64,000 nucleotides of DNA from Nothophoma quercina. Taxonomy: Eukaryota; Ascomycota; Dothideomycetes; Pleosporales; Didymellaceae. Location: assembly GCA_021642125.1 (NCBI GenBank), contig JAKIXB010000040.1:1-64000 (forward strand). The letters are read 5' to 3'. The position numbers were made by a program, and so were the translations under genes. The notes under the pieces were generated by a model. That model was not told the DNA's origin. It did not search any database and worked only from the letters and a program-made list of their open reading frames with translations. Shown in pieces: positions 11,937 through 23,534 of the stretch (position 1 is the first letter of the stretch; every line of letters begins with the position of its first letter).

Positions 11937-14911
11937 TTAAATTTCCCTTGTCTCCCACCAATGCTTCTTCTTAACGCGGCCGGCGCCTGCTACTTCAGCT
12001 CCACCCCTGCTGGTACTCCGCGCATTACCCCAGTACCCCCACTTCCCTCGCTGGTCCCAGAACCACCAACGTCCAAGCTCTTGAGCCAACTTTGCCCATT
12101 CCTTTGCTTTCATGCCGTGCTTCACTTTTACGATGGACACCAGCTCATCTATGGTCCACGCTATCGTTGGATCCGCTTCAGTTGGATCCGTGGCAACATC
12201 CGTAAAGCGTAAAGGAATGCTCGAGCACAGGGGAAAGACAAGTCGATAGGTGGTCGAAGCATCGCTAATCGCTAACAACGATCCACCAGGATTGATCGCG
12301 GAGAAGTGGAATGGCTTAAAAAATGCTTTGCCAACACCACCGTCGGCAGTCAAGACGCTGTAGTCCAAGTGGCGGATTAATGAGTTGCCCTGGTACTTAG
12401 GTAGCAAGGTCCCAGCTATCTCAGCAGCTGTTTCTGGAAGCGAGTTGGTCTGCAGCAGAAGGTCGAGAACAGTAGGTATGATCGAAAGAGGTGTCGTGGA
12501 GGCTTTCACCTGTATGCGCGGGAGATCTGGGTGGACAAATAGCAGTGGAATTGCAAAGTTCGAGATATGACCGTTATTGACAGCAGATTGGGATTTGTCA
12601 AGAGAGGCAAAAGCAAGTCCATGGTCTCCTGTAACGATGATGAGCGTCTCGTTGAGTGCGCCGACCTCGTGCAACATTTGGAAGATGTCGGAAATCCAGT
12701 CGTCCTGGTACTTTATGGTATTGAGATATCCATCTAGTGGGTCCTCAGGACGCCATCGCTGTTTACTCATGTAGTCTGTGTGTCCGGTCCAATCTTTGGG
12801 CGTTGCAAATGGATGATGCGGGGAGCTGGTTAGGTGGGAAACAAAGAGTCGCTTCCGTTGCTGTCGAGCATCAACGAATAGGTCGCGTAAGTAGTCAAGG
12901 CTCTCTGTTTCGGGGTATCCAAAGTAATTCACCCATGGCTGCTTTGGAGGATAATGCTTCGATGTCGGGTCTGAAAGTACGCGCTCTGCAATAACATTCT
13001 CGAAGCCCATCTGTCCGTCCAGCACATCTTGCGAATCGAACTGATCAGTGACAGATTGCACCATGGCAGACTCCCAAGGCCATGTGCGGTGGTCATCTGC
13101 ATGACTTTCGTCATCTCCAGTTGATCTCTTCGAGTCGTCTTTGCGCGCTTGGATGCTCATGGCCTCCAGCACCTGCGGCAGACAAGACTGGTATATATCT
13201 CCTTTGGTCTCCTCGGTGAAATCCACTGGCAATGGTTCCACACCACAGTGGCTGCTGAGGAGACTTTTCAGGGTATACGCTGCCTGGGTGACGGCTCCTT
13301 GAACGTTGATCCCACCCATACCATTTTTGAAAGCGCTTCGCCACGGTCTGTCGTCTGTAGAGACTTCCTGTGCGCCGAAGCTGTTGGATTCACCAGACAG
13401 GAATGTCGCAACATTGGTGAGATTTCGGAGCTTGGTGTCCAGTTCTTCGCTTGCATTTCGAGAAGCGTAGGACGAGAGTATCGTTCTATAAGCATGACTA
13501 TCCTTTTTGAACGGAAACATATCTTTGCGAGTACTCTCAAGGGTAAGGAGCAGAACGTTCCTAATGTTAGGCCTTTTTGTCTTGATACTTTCGGTCAAGG
13601 ACTCAAGAACATCAGCGTCAAGATTCGACAGCTTGAGAGGGTCACAAAGCGGCTCGTATCCAGGCCCAAATCCATGTTGGTGATGTCTTGAAGGTCCGTC
13701 GGGTCGGAGATCGTTCGGTGTATCGTCTGAATATCCCCATGAGGGGGGCGGTGGTCTACCATGAGGCGGATGATCATCGAAAAGGTGAGGAGATGGTGAG
13801 GGTGGAGGACCAAGATGGCCATGCATGGGAGGAGGCTTGTGGCCGTGAGGTGGCGGTCCAGGCGGCGGACAGCTCCCTGGCTCATCACAGCTTGGGTGCG
13901 CCAGCCAAGGTGGTGGACCTGGCCCGTTAGCCCTGCTACAGGTTGGTGAATGCGGCATCCAGTCTAAAGATCCTGGCTGACCGAAGTACTCCGTGAATTG
14001 ATGCCAAGGAAACAGTACGCGCTCAACAGGATGAGCCAAGCAAAACTCGGAGTTGATGGGTCGGAATAGGGCTGCTTCGATAATCGTCACTGGAAGTGAT
14101 CCAGACATGTGGGCGTAGGGTGGTGTTGTTGGCCGGACGATTTGTAGAAACAAGACTACAATGCTGAAAGTCAATGTCGTGAAAGAGACCGCGATAGCTT
14201 TGGGGGTGCTGAAAGCATTAGTTGCAGAAGTACGTATGGCCATGCGCTGCTCGCGAACGCTCGGTGATGGCGGTTGTTCTTCAAGGGGAATGAGATATTC
14301 CTCCGCCTCCGTAACCTTCGGAGCTGTCTTTGTGAGCTGGTAGCTCTGCTTGAAGGCGCGACCAATGCTGTCCAGTACATGCTCGACTGCATCGTAAAAT
14401 TTTGGCGTGATGACCCATGCAATGCTGTAAAGAACTGCGAATCCGATGATCAACGCAGGTAAACCGGACAATAGCAGCCCAAGACCTCCACTGCCCCCAA
14501 GCACCCTACTAGCTGCCATCCACTGGATCTCACCCCCAGTCTCTACGAAGAAGGATATCTGTGCGGCGGAACAACCTGCTGTAAAGAGACTACGACCACA
14601 GATGTTAACGTGTTGAAGCGCACAGTGATCCGTATTCTGAAGACTCACGTGAGGGCTGCCCCAATGGACCGTCTAAGGGTAGATGCTTGACCACCATTGT
14701 GTCTGTAAACAAAGAGCTTGCTGCCGACAAGCAAGAGAAAGTCCGGAAGTAGGAATGTAGGGAAATAGAGAAGATACAGAAGAATTGGCAATGACCCGGC
14801 GTGACTCCCTAGATGCAGTAACTTGGCGGTAAAGTAGCTGACGAAGAATAAGGAGAACTGGTTCTTGGGCCTCAGGATGACCTGAAAAGGCGCGAAGAAA
14901 TTGACCTGCAT
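11937..14911 (-). CDS. Membrane-anchored sulfatase/alkaline-phosphatase-superfamily protein
   Basis: The main exon (11937 to about 14500 and beyond) encodes an alkaline-phosphatase-fold sulfatase domain. An N-terminal block LLLTLESTRKDMFPF carries the probable metal-binding and nucleophile region, and a C-terminal IIVTGDHGLAF holds the metal-ligand Asp-His pair. The layout resembles LTA-synthase/phosphoethanolamine-transferase-like membrane sulfatases. A hydrophobic segment (LGLLLSGLPALIIGFAVLYS) and a second one (AVSFTTLTFSIVVLFLQ) precede the catalytic part. Between them and the domain lies a Pro/His/Gly-rich insertion. An upstream open stretch (14645-14911, starting MQVNFF) is rich in membrane-spanning segments and ends at a strong GTGAGT donor at 14648, so it is probably exon 1. 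I could not fix the acceptor: the best one (14579) is out of phase, while weaker ones at 14506-14510 keep the frame. If exon 1 is wrong, the gene starts within 14508-14648. Substrate unknown. Confidence 0.75.
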
Positions 14912-16665
14912 GGCATCGGAACAGACGGCGGCCGTGGGATCGTAAGTCGTTAATGCGCAAGGTCCTGAAGGCAGGGTCGAAAGGAAAAGTAACGCTCGCG
15001 GAAATCAAGATCTGAGGCCACCAACATGAATCTTCTCGCAGCGAGACATGACTGCCTCAGTAATACGAGGCGGCATCTGAGCAACGTCGCGCGCGGGTGT
15101 CGCGTGCACACATATAGGAGAGCCGGGAAAATTGCTCCGCTGTAAGGACCACACCACTCCACTCCACTCCACTCCACTGCAAAACGTGCTCGGCGGCCAG
15201 CGCTCGGCCACCGTAGCGACGTCCCTTCAAACAACGGCACGCTGATTGAGTCCGAAAGTAGAAGTGATGGCGGCGCCTCCGTAGAAGTTCTCCACAATCT
15301 CGGGTAAGAAGAAGTTGACAGGCGTCCAGGGACCGCAAAGCCTCGCCGAAAGGGACTAGCTATCTCTAAAACCGGCTGCTGGGTCAGCCTCGTCTGTTGC
15401 GCTATTATTCAGGGTGATGACAAGCGTAGTTCCAGGCGCACTCAGGCGTAGAATGGTAACCCAGCACGTGCTCTTCAGGGGATCGCCAGGGGCCTCTAAA
15501 TCGCTTTAAGTGGTCCATCTCCGCCCGCGGGCGGCGCTGTAATCCTGCATCCTGTAGGGGCGTGATGAGGCGTCTGCCACCAACGCCTCGAGAGTAGCCT
15601 AGGGCTGCTCCCAAGTCCTGTCTCTGAGCTGTTGAACACAAGGTGGGAGCATTGTGGCGCATCTGGGTATAGTCTGGTAATGCCGCGGCTGCCCAAGTTG
15701 GCCATCGCGTGCTACCACCGGTGAACCATAGCGCTGTGCATCTGTACAGCGATGTGGACGGTTACCTTGGTTTGGACTGGGTCGTGTGCGCTCCCTTGGT
15801 GAGGCATGCCGTCTCCGGCAGGGCTTTGTTGTTTGCTCAGAACGATGCTTCTTGTAGAGAGGAAAGAACCTTGGACCGGGAGGTGCGCGCCCAGACCCTA
15901 CTAGACCCCGCAAATCTAGACCTCGAACCTAGCCCTTTCCTGCATCGAACGGTGCACTGTGCCTCCCACTTGAATTCACCATCTGGATAGCACGCGGGTA
16001 TTGCGGCACGCACATGAGCAGCTAGCTAACTTGTGTAACCAGGACGACCTAAATAGGCAGTGTCTTGTGTTTCTTACGTTCAGCTCAGCGCACAGGGGTT
16101 CAAGCGATCACACTTCAGCCTAATACAAGCTGACCGCCAGGTTTGCTACCCAGGAGCAGGAGACGCACTGGAAGGAGGAGTACGTCGACGAGCACGAGCG
16201 GGCTCATAGTAGCACCTGTCGATCGCTCGCGAGCCAATGTTCGGGCAACAAAAGCAGAATGATCCCTAGATGACGACGTCACGAGGTTTTAGTTCAAGTG
16301 AGAATGTTCATCCAGCAGCTAATTGTTGGTCGCGGCATGCATGCTCTGCAACCCACAAAGGTAGATGCAAGCTTTTTATTCTCCAAAATGAAAGGAGACA
16401 TTCAGCGTTGCCTGCAGCCCATCTGCAGTCTCTTGGAAGCTTTGAAGAATACAATCTTTTCACACCCTACATCCAGCTTTTTTCGCTACATAAGAGGCAC
16501 ACTAGTGTAGAAAGGTGTTGTGGTAAGGGACTGACCAGAAAGGTTAGATCAGGTTTGACGTCACGACTACGAAGACAACGTTAACGACAACAAATTCGTC
16601 CTCCATCAGCACGCACATAGATCCGTTCACATTTCTCTCAAGTACCTCTCCTACGTCCAAAATTC
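14912..16665. other. Intergenic region, no gene recognised
   Basis: About 1.75 kb with only short, mutually overlapping open stretches and no recognisable domain. It holds a pentamer microsatellite (CCACT)5 at 15154-15178. Presumably it contains the promoters of the flanking, divergently transcribed genes. Confidence 0.5.
15154..15178 (+). repeat. Microsatellite (CCACT)5
   Basis: Five perfect CCACT units. Confidence 0.95.
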
Positions 16666-17289
16666 ATGTTCGAGATGTCAGTTCCAGTTACAGGCAAGTC
16701 CGGAAATGAGTCACGCGCTACAGCGCTGGAGAACGAGTTCGAAAAGCGCCCCGACCCAGTGGCTCTGACGCAAAACCCGGATCCAACAAAGAACTCGTCC
16801 ACAGGGGTAGATTACGAACCATATCCAGAAGAATCGATCCAGCTTGAACCAGAGAGAGAAAGAATTGTTCAGGCAATTTGCAATTTGTATTCAGGGAGCG
16901 CGAGCAAAGAAGATATGATGGTCTATGCCGCGGAAGCAATCTATGACGACCCATGGAGCTATTGCGATACGCGGTACAAGATTGCCGGGCAATGGTATGG
17001 AATTCCGAAGATCATGAAATCGACCAGAACCATCAAGACCCAGGTGGTTTCATCCAAGCCAGACGAGATCATATTCAAGCTGCAACAAGAATATACACCA
17101 AAACCGATGCCTATTTCGAAGAAGGTCAACAGCCTAGTCACATTGACTCTGGATCAGAATGGGAAGGTCAGATACCATAAAGACATGTGGAACGAGAAAG
17201 ACTACAGCCACGAGGGCCTTGGCAAGATCATGAAGGAGCTCAATGGAGATCACTTGACGAAGATTACACAGCCGCCTGAGGACCTGTAA
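16666..17289 (+). CDS. Conserved fungal NTF2/SnoaL-like protein
   Basis: An intronless 207-residue frame. The first ~65 residues are polar and low in complexity. From about residue 66 it reads as an alpha-plus-beta cone fold of the NTF2-like type: an N-terminal helix (ERIVQAICNLYSG), an aromatic motif around YDDPWSYC, then strands with Lys/Val alternation ending in a WNEKDYS turn. These match fungal proteins annotated as SnoaL-like or DUF2358-like, for which no reaction is known. There is no signal peptide, so it is probably cytosolic. The first ATG at 16666 is followed by another Met four codons on (16678); either could start. Function is not assigned. Confidence 0.7.
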   Translation: MFEMSVPVTGKSGNESRATALENEFEKRPDPVALTQNPDPTKNSSTGVDYEPYPEESIQLEPERERIVQAICNLYSGSASKEDMMVYAAEAIYDDPWSYCDTRYKIAGQWYGIPKIMKSTRTIKTQVVSSKPDEIIFKLQQEYTPKPMPISKKVNSLVTLTLDQNGKVRYHKDMWNEKDYSHEGLGKIMKELNGDHLTKITQPPEDL

Positions 17290-19614
17290 GAGAGTGAACC
17301 GCGCAAGACCATCTTGAAGGCCGTTACGTACCATAGAAAACTCATCGCGACATGACGCCTTGAGAATTGATGCCTCCCAACATAATGCCTGCATCAGTCA
17401 GCGTAGTACATAGTTGTAGTGGGAAGAACTTATAAAAAGGGGAGCCGTTCCAACGTGTGGAACGGCCTGCAGAACTACCCGCAGAAGACCTCTCGCCACG
17501 AGCTCCCTTTTTCACGCCATCATCTACGAGAGTGACTTGGCCTGGGTTTGCGTCAATAAGCCCCCGAATTCTAACCAGGAGCATTTCGCTAAGGGACAGT
17601 GTTATCTTCTTCAAGTCAGCAACCGCATGTAGCACAGAGAGATAAGCCAGCCGCTGCAGACAATGATAGTGGACAGGCCTAGGCCTTGAGCCTCACTCTG
17701 GAGAGGTCCCACATTCAAGGTCTTGTCAAACGCAGTATGCTACGATCAACTCGTAATGTACAGCGGTTGATCCTTATCGAAACCGTTCCGCATGCTTGAT
17801 GCTCCTGATGAGTGGCCGTAATCGAGAGGTTTGTTTGAAGCAAGCCCAGCCAAGGCTTTCACAAACAACAGCGCTGAGAAGGAAGACGCTCCACTACACC
17901 ATAGAGCTCATCTCAACTCCACTTGATACCACAACTCTGATCATGCTAACGGAATCCTAGCCCGGACTGCAGAAGCATCGCGCAAACTGTTCCCCGACAC
18001 ACAGTTCTTGGGCGCAAGGACCCAAGAGCCTCTCTCCGTAGGTAAAGGCATGACTCTCTGAGACTAGTTTTTGATTCCGCTCCAGTCGGTGATGAGCTAG
18101 AGGGCATTGGTCTGCGGACAAAATACATCCTCAAAAACCGCAGTATCTTCCGTTGCAAGTATGACTCGCTCGAATGAATGGGGTAGACGCTCGTCAAGCA
18201 ATGCACGCTAATCGTGCGCTGTGACGACTGACGCGACTGGTCGGACATCACTTCGGAGTGACGAGTGCCGGCGGCTGCAAGCCATGACACAGATTCGAAA
18301 GCGTCTTGAACAGTGTGGTAGGGTGGCAATCTGGTTGAGACTTTCGTCCTTGTTGGAGAGAAGCACGGGAGACAATACCAGCTTAGTCTCATGTCGATGT
18401 GATCCTCATAGAGTGATAGCGCTGCTGACCAAGTCCGACGAAAACAGTAACTCTCGTACGTTCTCAAGCATTGACAAGCCTCGGCTCAGGAGCGTGACGG
18501 ATTGCCAAAGGGAGATGATGCACAATCTGAGACGCATTGAGACCTCGCTGGGCTTGCGCCTTTCCGACGAGTGGATCTTGCGACAGCCGGAGCCAAACAG
18601 GTGAGCATATCTGTATGTAAGGCTTGTCACAATATCCGTGCTCTGCCTATGCAACGGTTGTGCTTCGAGAGGTCGTAGGGTACATAATCGATGTTGGTAC
18701 CCAGTATGGCAGCTCCTCTGTGAGAACAAACATAGACCGAGAGTGAGACTGGAACATTTGCAGATCCCAAAGACGATCCTCGTACAGAGGTGCCCGGCTT
18801 CTCCCACCAGCATGCTCCATCCAATGTTGTCTGAGCAGCTTTCGAGTTATCCCTTGTGACCAGAGTCTGTTGCACAGATGGAGTGTCGACGTGGTTCTTC
18901 GACAGAACTTTAACGCCCCGACAGGCACATGACAAACCAATTTGAGCCGAAGCTCCCGTACCTCGTGCCTCCCTTTGGCGCGTAGTCTCAGGACGTTCAC
19001 TTGGGGTGAGCTGTCAAGCGACTAAGGCTGATCGGAAGGACGGCGACATGACCGCAAAGCTGTTCGCTACGCAAAGCGCAATGAATACCAAGAGATGATT
19101 AGGGTTAAGATCCGAGCCTGCCCTCCTCGCACACAAGCGCGATCCAATGTACCATCGAGCCGGGTTAGAAGCCGTAGGCAAGCATCAGACGCACAAAGCA
19201 TGTGAGGCGCAGCGAACCGCATTCCAAGTGGAAGACAGGCATCGGCAGCTGTAGGGAGAGTGACATGCGATCAAGCTGTGAGTAAGCGAGAGAAGATAGC
19301 GTGCCAAGGAATAGTTGCGCGACGCTCCCGCCATCGAGGACATTGTCAGGTCTGCTAGACAGATTTATGTGCCGTCACGGTGTCGAGTGGAGGAAATCGA
19401 GCCCGAGTCGAGTACGAAGCGTTGTGCGGCGATTGGTCGTTGGGGTGGTGTTGTGTTGGGAGGTGAGAGCGACCGGACGCGACTTCCAGAGTTGGGGAAC
19501 GCGCGAACGCTAGCGCCTCGCGGCTTCACGTGGGTCCTTGACTAAGCAATTTCCCTCTTTCAGATTGCTCACAGACACGACCGTGAGCAACCTCTCAACG
19601 TCACTCGTGACATT
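17290..19614. other. Long intergenic region with possible coding fossils
   Basis: 2.3 kb without a convincing gene. A minus-strand stretch at about 17460-17660 reads with protein-like composition (Leu-Ala-Tyr-Leu-Ser-Val... and KKITLSLSEMLLVRIRGLID) after a possible CAG acceptor, but no start or partner exon could be found. Overlapping minus-strand frames at 17946-19000 shift frame repeatedly. Either could be remnants of a decayed gene; I see no recognisable domain. Confidence 0.35.
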
Positions 19615-22600
19615 ATGGGAGCTGCGGAGCAAGCGGTAGACGCTGCTGCAAACTTCGTTGGCCCCTTCGTACATGCGAGCGCAAATCATGCTGCCGAACG
19701 TAGTGGCGACACAAGCCTGGAAAACTCCGCGCTGGTACGTGAGGCCATGGAGCATTTGCAGGCCATCAACGCCGCAGATCTGGATGCAGATCCAGAAGCC
19801 CCTTACGATGCATCTCTTGCTGGTATCGTTTACGGTTTGGTAGATCTCATTGCAGCGCTTGGAATCCTTCCGTATCTGTCCCCTGGCGTCGCGTTCAGTC
19901 AACGTCCACGATCTGTTTTGATAGCAACGTTCACTGTCTCCTCTCGTCAACATAAAGAGCTGTTGTCCGATACCGTACAGCCGCTGCTCGACATACTGGG
20001 TCAGAAAGAAGGCACAGGTCTACAGCCTCTCCTTGTCCAGCGGTCTCTGCCTGATATCATCTCGGCTCTCGCAGAACTAGCGTTCTCACCTGCATGTACT
20101 CAGCAAGACCACTCTGCATTCGGGCCAGCTTACGACGATCTGCTCGCTCGGACTCCGACTTCACGCCTACTACCAATACTGACCACGTTTCTTCAGCAAC
20201 CCCTTCCAGCATGGCTAAAACCGCGGATGGGAACGGAACTCGCCACGGTGCCAACGCGCCCTCATGGAGTCAGACATGTCATCGAATTCCTCTCGTTATC
20301 ATATCTCTCCCAAAATTCCCGAGTGCCACAAGATGCATCTGGGCCGCAATCCAGAATCCCGATCCCCCTGGAAGCGGTGTCGCAAGCATCCAAACTATTG
20401 GTCTCACCTCCGAGTGGGACGAGTCAGGAGGAATGGATTCAACGATTAGAGCCACAGCTGCTGAGCCTTCTAGATGGAGACGAGGGCAGAGAGTTGAGCA
20501 GAGCCGCCGGTCAGATCATCGCAGGAGGCATCTTGAGCAAGAGATCTACAGGTGCTCCTGGCACCATCGGCTGGAAGCTGTTTGCTCAGCCACTTCTCGA
20601 AGCTATGTCCCCAAAAGACATCGGAACAGCAGAGCTACGAAAGAGCACTGGAGACCGAGTGCTTGTGCATGATCAGCGACTGCTGCATGCTTTGCAGCGA
20701 CTAGCTGTAATCACGACTTCGTACTCTCATTCAGGTCTTCTTAAGCGACTCATTGGCCCCGTATTGCTTCCTCTCTGGGCTCTGCTGAACTTTGCTCGGA
20801 CGAAACAATCGCTTGACAAAATTTGGAGCGAGCTTCCACGCGACATATTGTCAAGATACATGACTGTTGCTTGTGATCCGAAGCACGTCGATCTCATTGT
20901 CACCAATCTTTTCTGGGATGGTACCTCCAACTGGAACTTTGGTCCAGGCACCAGAGGTGGCATCGAGATCCGCTTGCGACGAGAGGAAGGCACAGGCGGA
21001 CTTGAGGGGATGGGGTCCATTTTGTCTCGCATCAGTGAGCTTGGAGCCCGCATTGATCTCATTACCTCTCTGCTCGCAGGTGCAAAGGTTTCGGATGATA
21101 CCGTTGGGCTCATTTTCCTTCAAGTAACGAAGCGTTGGCTTAGTCCTGGCCATGCTACAAAGACATCCTTACTGCTCGAAGATGACCGAGACCCGCTCAC
21201 AGCGTTGATCGATGCAAAGCTGTCGGAAGCCTTAGCCTCCAGATTCAAAGACAATCTCGCAAGATCTCCACAGCATATCATTGAGCTCGTAGGTCAATTG
21301 CTTCAGAACTACGTGTCTTGTCACCGAGCGAGATTGGAACAGCAGTCAAAGTCGCACAAACCAAGTAGAGTGAACTTGGGGAGCATTGTGACTCCGAGGT
21401 CAGACGCTGGGGAGAAAACGGGTGAGGGAGACATGGCAGAAGACGACCTTGTCTCCTTCGCAATCAGCATTCTGAACACGCTAATAGCGACCCCTGAGTT
21501 CCAACGAACACCCACGATCGACTCCCTGCTTTCTCAAATTGCCAGTCGCCTGCAGTACCTGGTCCACACTCAACACACCGCGCCTATATCGCCTGTCATA
21601 ATCAACTCCGCAAGCAGTCTTCTGCAGCTGCTAGAACCAACAGCACCCAGCTCTACTGCGAAAACCTCTTTGGCCGACCCGCTTGTCGTGCATCGGGCGA
21701 CTCTTCAAGCAGCCCGCCAGGATCTCACATCTCCAGAAGCCCCAAACCGCACATGGGCCCTCTCCACGCTCCACAAAGTGATACAGGACCCAATCGCTTT
21801 TCCTGTCGTCGATGTCCCATCAACGACCTACCTCATCCTCTCCGCCTCCCTTGCAGACGCTGAGTCCTATGTCCATACTGCTGCGATCCCTGTTCTTGTC
21901 TCCCTCGCGCTACAAGCGCCCCACCCGGTGGTCAAAATTTTGGTCGATGCATTCTTGGACGTTGATGAGCGGAGCCTCAGATTATCGAAGGGTAAGATGA
22001 CCGAAGAGAAAGAGAGAGAACTACAAGAAGCGCTCGACTACCGTCTCCGTGTTGGCGAAGTGCTTAATAACATCGTTCTCGACTCTGCCTTCTGGTTTGC
22101 TGCAGATGTGGGAATGCGGGTGAAATACAGCAGCATCAAGCACATCACCTCAGCATGCTTGTCTCTCGCCTCGAGGCGCGGTCATAGAGTCAAGACGCAA
22201 ACATCTCGTCAGACAGTCTCGTTGCAAATCGTGCGGCAGCAGAAGGAAGTAGAAGCAGCTTGGAGCGGTCCGATTCCAAACATCCTTGAGCCTGATGACG
22301 AGGCCTCAGCTGCCGATAAGGCGGACTACGAGGCGCTGAGCAAGATCGTCAAAGAGTGGGAAGATACTGGCATTGAGGAAGATGTGAGGATTCGTGCGAG
22401 CGCGCTGAGCATCTTTGGTACGGTGCTGGAGAAGAGGTTACAGTTCGTGAATCAAGCGACTGTGGATGCGGGCCTACAAATTGTGCTTCTGGTGCTGACC
22501 ATGGAGACCGCTGAAGCTTTCTTCATTATGAGGCGAGCAGCTGTCTTGGTGGTTATGGGGCTTCTGAGGGCACTTGACGAGGCATTGGATAATGGACAAG

Positions 22601-22881
22601 ACAGTGGTGTGGGCCTGGGCATGAAGCAACAGCACGAAGTGGAGGGGGTGCTTAGATGGGCGAAGGACGAGGATAGAGACGAGCTCGTGAGGGATCATGC
22701 GGCGAGTGTACTGGAGGGACAGGAGACGCTGCGGATGAAGAAGCTGTACAGAGTCAGAGGCGAGGGTATGAAGCTGGGCCCTGACCTGGGGCTCGAGGGT
22801 GGGCTGAGAGGTCTCAATATGAAGCCCGAGGTAGACGAGGAGCAAGGGAAGCGCAGGATGATTGTGGAAGAGATCGAATAG
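19615..22881 (+). CDS. RTP1: Rtp1/TANGO6-type RNA polymerase II assembly factor
   Basis: An intronless 1088-residue alpha-solenoid (HEAT-like) protein. Two conserved C-terminal blocks identify the family. Around residues 700-810, NRTWALSTLHKVI is followed by SYVHTAAIPVLVSLA (RTP1_C1-like). Around 920-1000, RASALSIFGTVLE is followed by a METAEAFFIMRRAAV segment (RTP1_C2-like). In yeast, Rtp1 links RNA polymerase II subunits with R2TP and nucleoporins and supports nuclear import of assembled polymerase; the metazoan homolog is TANGO6. The length is close to fungal homologs (yeast about 980). No signal peptide or membrane segment is visible. It is encoded tail to tail with the SmF gene. Identification rests on motif memory and was not checked against a profile. 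Confidence 0.82.
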   Translation: MGAAEQAVDAAANFVGPFVHASANHAAERSGDTSLENSALVREAMEHLQAINAADLDADPEAPYDASLAGIVYGLVDLIAALGILPYLSPGVAFSQRPRSVLIATFTVSSRQHKELLSDTVQPLLDILGQKEGTGLQPLLVQRSLPDIISALAELAFSPACTQQDHSAFGPAYDDLLARTPTSRLLPILTTFLQQPLPAWLKPRMGTELATVPTRPHGVRHVIEFLSLSYLSQNSRVPQDASGPQSRIPIPLEAVSQASKLLVSPPSGTSQEEWIQRLEPQLLSLLDGDEGRELSRAAGQIIAGGILSKRSTGAPGTIGWKLFAQPLLEAMSPKDIGTAELRKSTGDRVLVHDQRLLHALQRLAVITTSYSHSGLLKRLIGPVLLPLWALLNFARTKQSLDKIWSELPRDILSRYMTVACDPKHVDLIVTNLFWDGTSNWNFGPGTRGGIEIRLRREEGTGGLEGMGSILSRISELGARIDLITSLLAGAKVSDDTVGLIFLQVTKRWLSPGHATKTSLLLEDDRDPLTALIDAKLSEALASRFKDNLARSPQHIIELVGQLLQNYVSCHRARLEQQSKSHKPSRVNLGSIVTPRSDAGEKTGEGDMAEDDLVSFAISILNTLIATPEFQRTPTIDSLLSQIASRLQYLVHTQHTAPISPVIINSASSLLQLLEPTAPSSTAKTSLADPLVVHRATLQAARQDLTSPEAPNRTWALSTLHKVIQDPIAFPVVDVPSTTYLILSASLADAESYVHTAAIPVLVSLALQAPHPVVKILVDAFLDVDERSLRLSKGKMTEEKERELQEALDYRLRVGEVLNNIVLDSAFWFAADVGMRVKYSSIKHITSACLSLASRRGHRVKTQTSRQTVSLQIVRQQKEVEAAWSGPIPNILEPDDEASAADKADYEALSKIVKEWEDTGIEEDVRIRASALSIFGTVLEKRLQFVNQATVDAGLQIVLLVLTMETAEAFFIMRRAAVLVVMGLLRALDEALDNGQDSGVGLGMKQQHEVEGVLRWAKDEDRDELVRDHAASVLEGQETLRMKKLYRVRGEGMKLGPDLGLEGGLRGLNMKPEVDEEQGKRRMIVEEIE

Positions 22882-23106
22882 CACAGTGCTACCTCTATAT
22901 AGCTTGGTCGAATGTAAACGTCCTTTCAAGCTCGTTCTCGACTTTGCGCCGCATGCGCGCGTTTCATGGTACCGGGTACTGTTTCTGTGCCAAACCACAC
23001 AGTCGCGCTGGAGAGCGCTGAAGCTGCGTTTCGTGTCCCTCTTCTGTTCGTAGCGCCGTTTCTGTAGTCTTTTTTGGTATCATTCCTCCCATCGCGAAGC
23101 CCAGCC

Positions 23107-23534
23107 TCAACCGCTCATAGCTGTATCTTTGCCTGCTTTCGCCTCGACGCCATCAGCCTGCCCAATCCACAGGACGTTGTTGCATCTTATCAAAACCTGG
23201 CCGAGCTGCCCTGAGCTGACGCCGTTGACGAATTCTTCGGTGTTGGCGAGCTGGATGTTCATGTAGAGGTCGACGGACACAAGTCTGCCCTTGTATTCGG
23301 TCTCGCCCCACTTGAGGCGTACGACGATGTCCTTGTCTACGCTGGGGAATGTCAGTGTATGTGAGAGAGGGAAGCGCGTGTGTGCAGGGTTGGGTAGGCG
23401 CAGTAGAGCCGGCGAAACGGTGGAAGAGAGACGACGTACAGGCTCTGGAGCAGCGGTCGAGGGTTGAAGGGGGCGACGGCCTGATTCAAGTCAGCATTCT
23501 GTGTCTGGGTAGTTGCGCGTGTACTTACAGCCAT
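23107..23534 (-). CDS. SMF1: Small nuclear ribonucleoprotein SmF
   Basis: Three exons reconstruct a 93-residue Sm protein: 23529-23534 (Met-Ala only), 23441-23480 plus base 23440, and 23107-23341. Introns are 23481-23528 (GTAAGT donor) and 23342-23439 (GTACGT). Sm1 is complete (VVRLKWGETEYKGRLVSVD, then YMNIQLANTEEF) and Sm2 reads GQVLIRCNNVLWIG, the F-type signature with the Asn-Asn RNA contact. The N-terminal FNPRPLLQSL block is also typical of SmF rather than LSm6. It is a core subunit of the Sm ring of spliceosomal U1, U2, U4 and U5 snRNPs. The first exon codes only two residues, so automated gene finders could easily miss the gene. It is divergent from the CZIB gene, with a 214 bp shared promoter. 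Confidence 0.93.

Noticed and set aside
13149..13691. 180-codon plus-strand open frame
   Set aside because: Antisense shadow of the sulfatase gene, which has clear family motifs on the minus strand.
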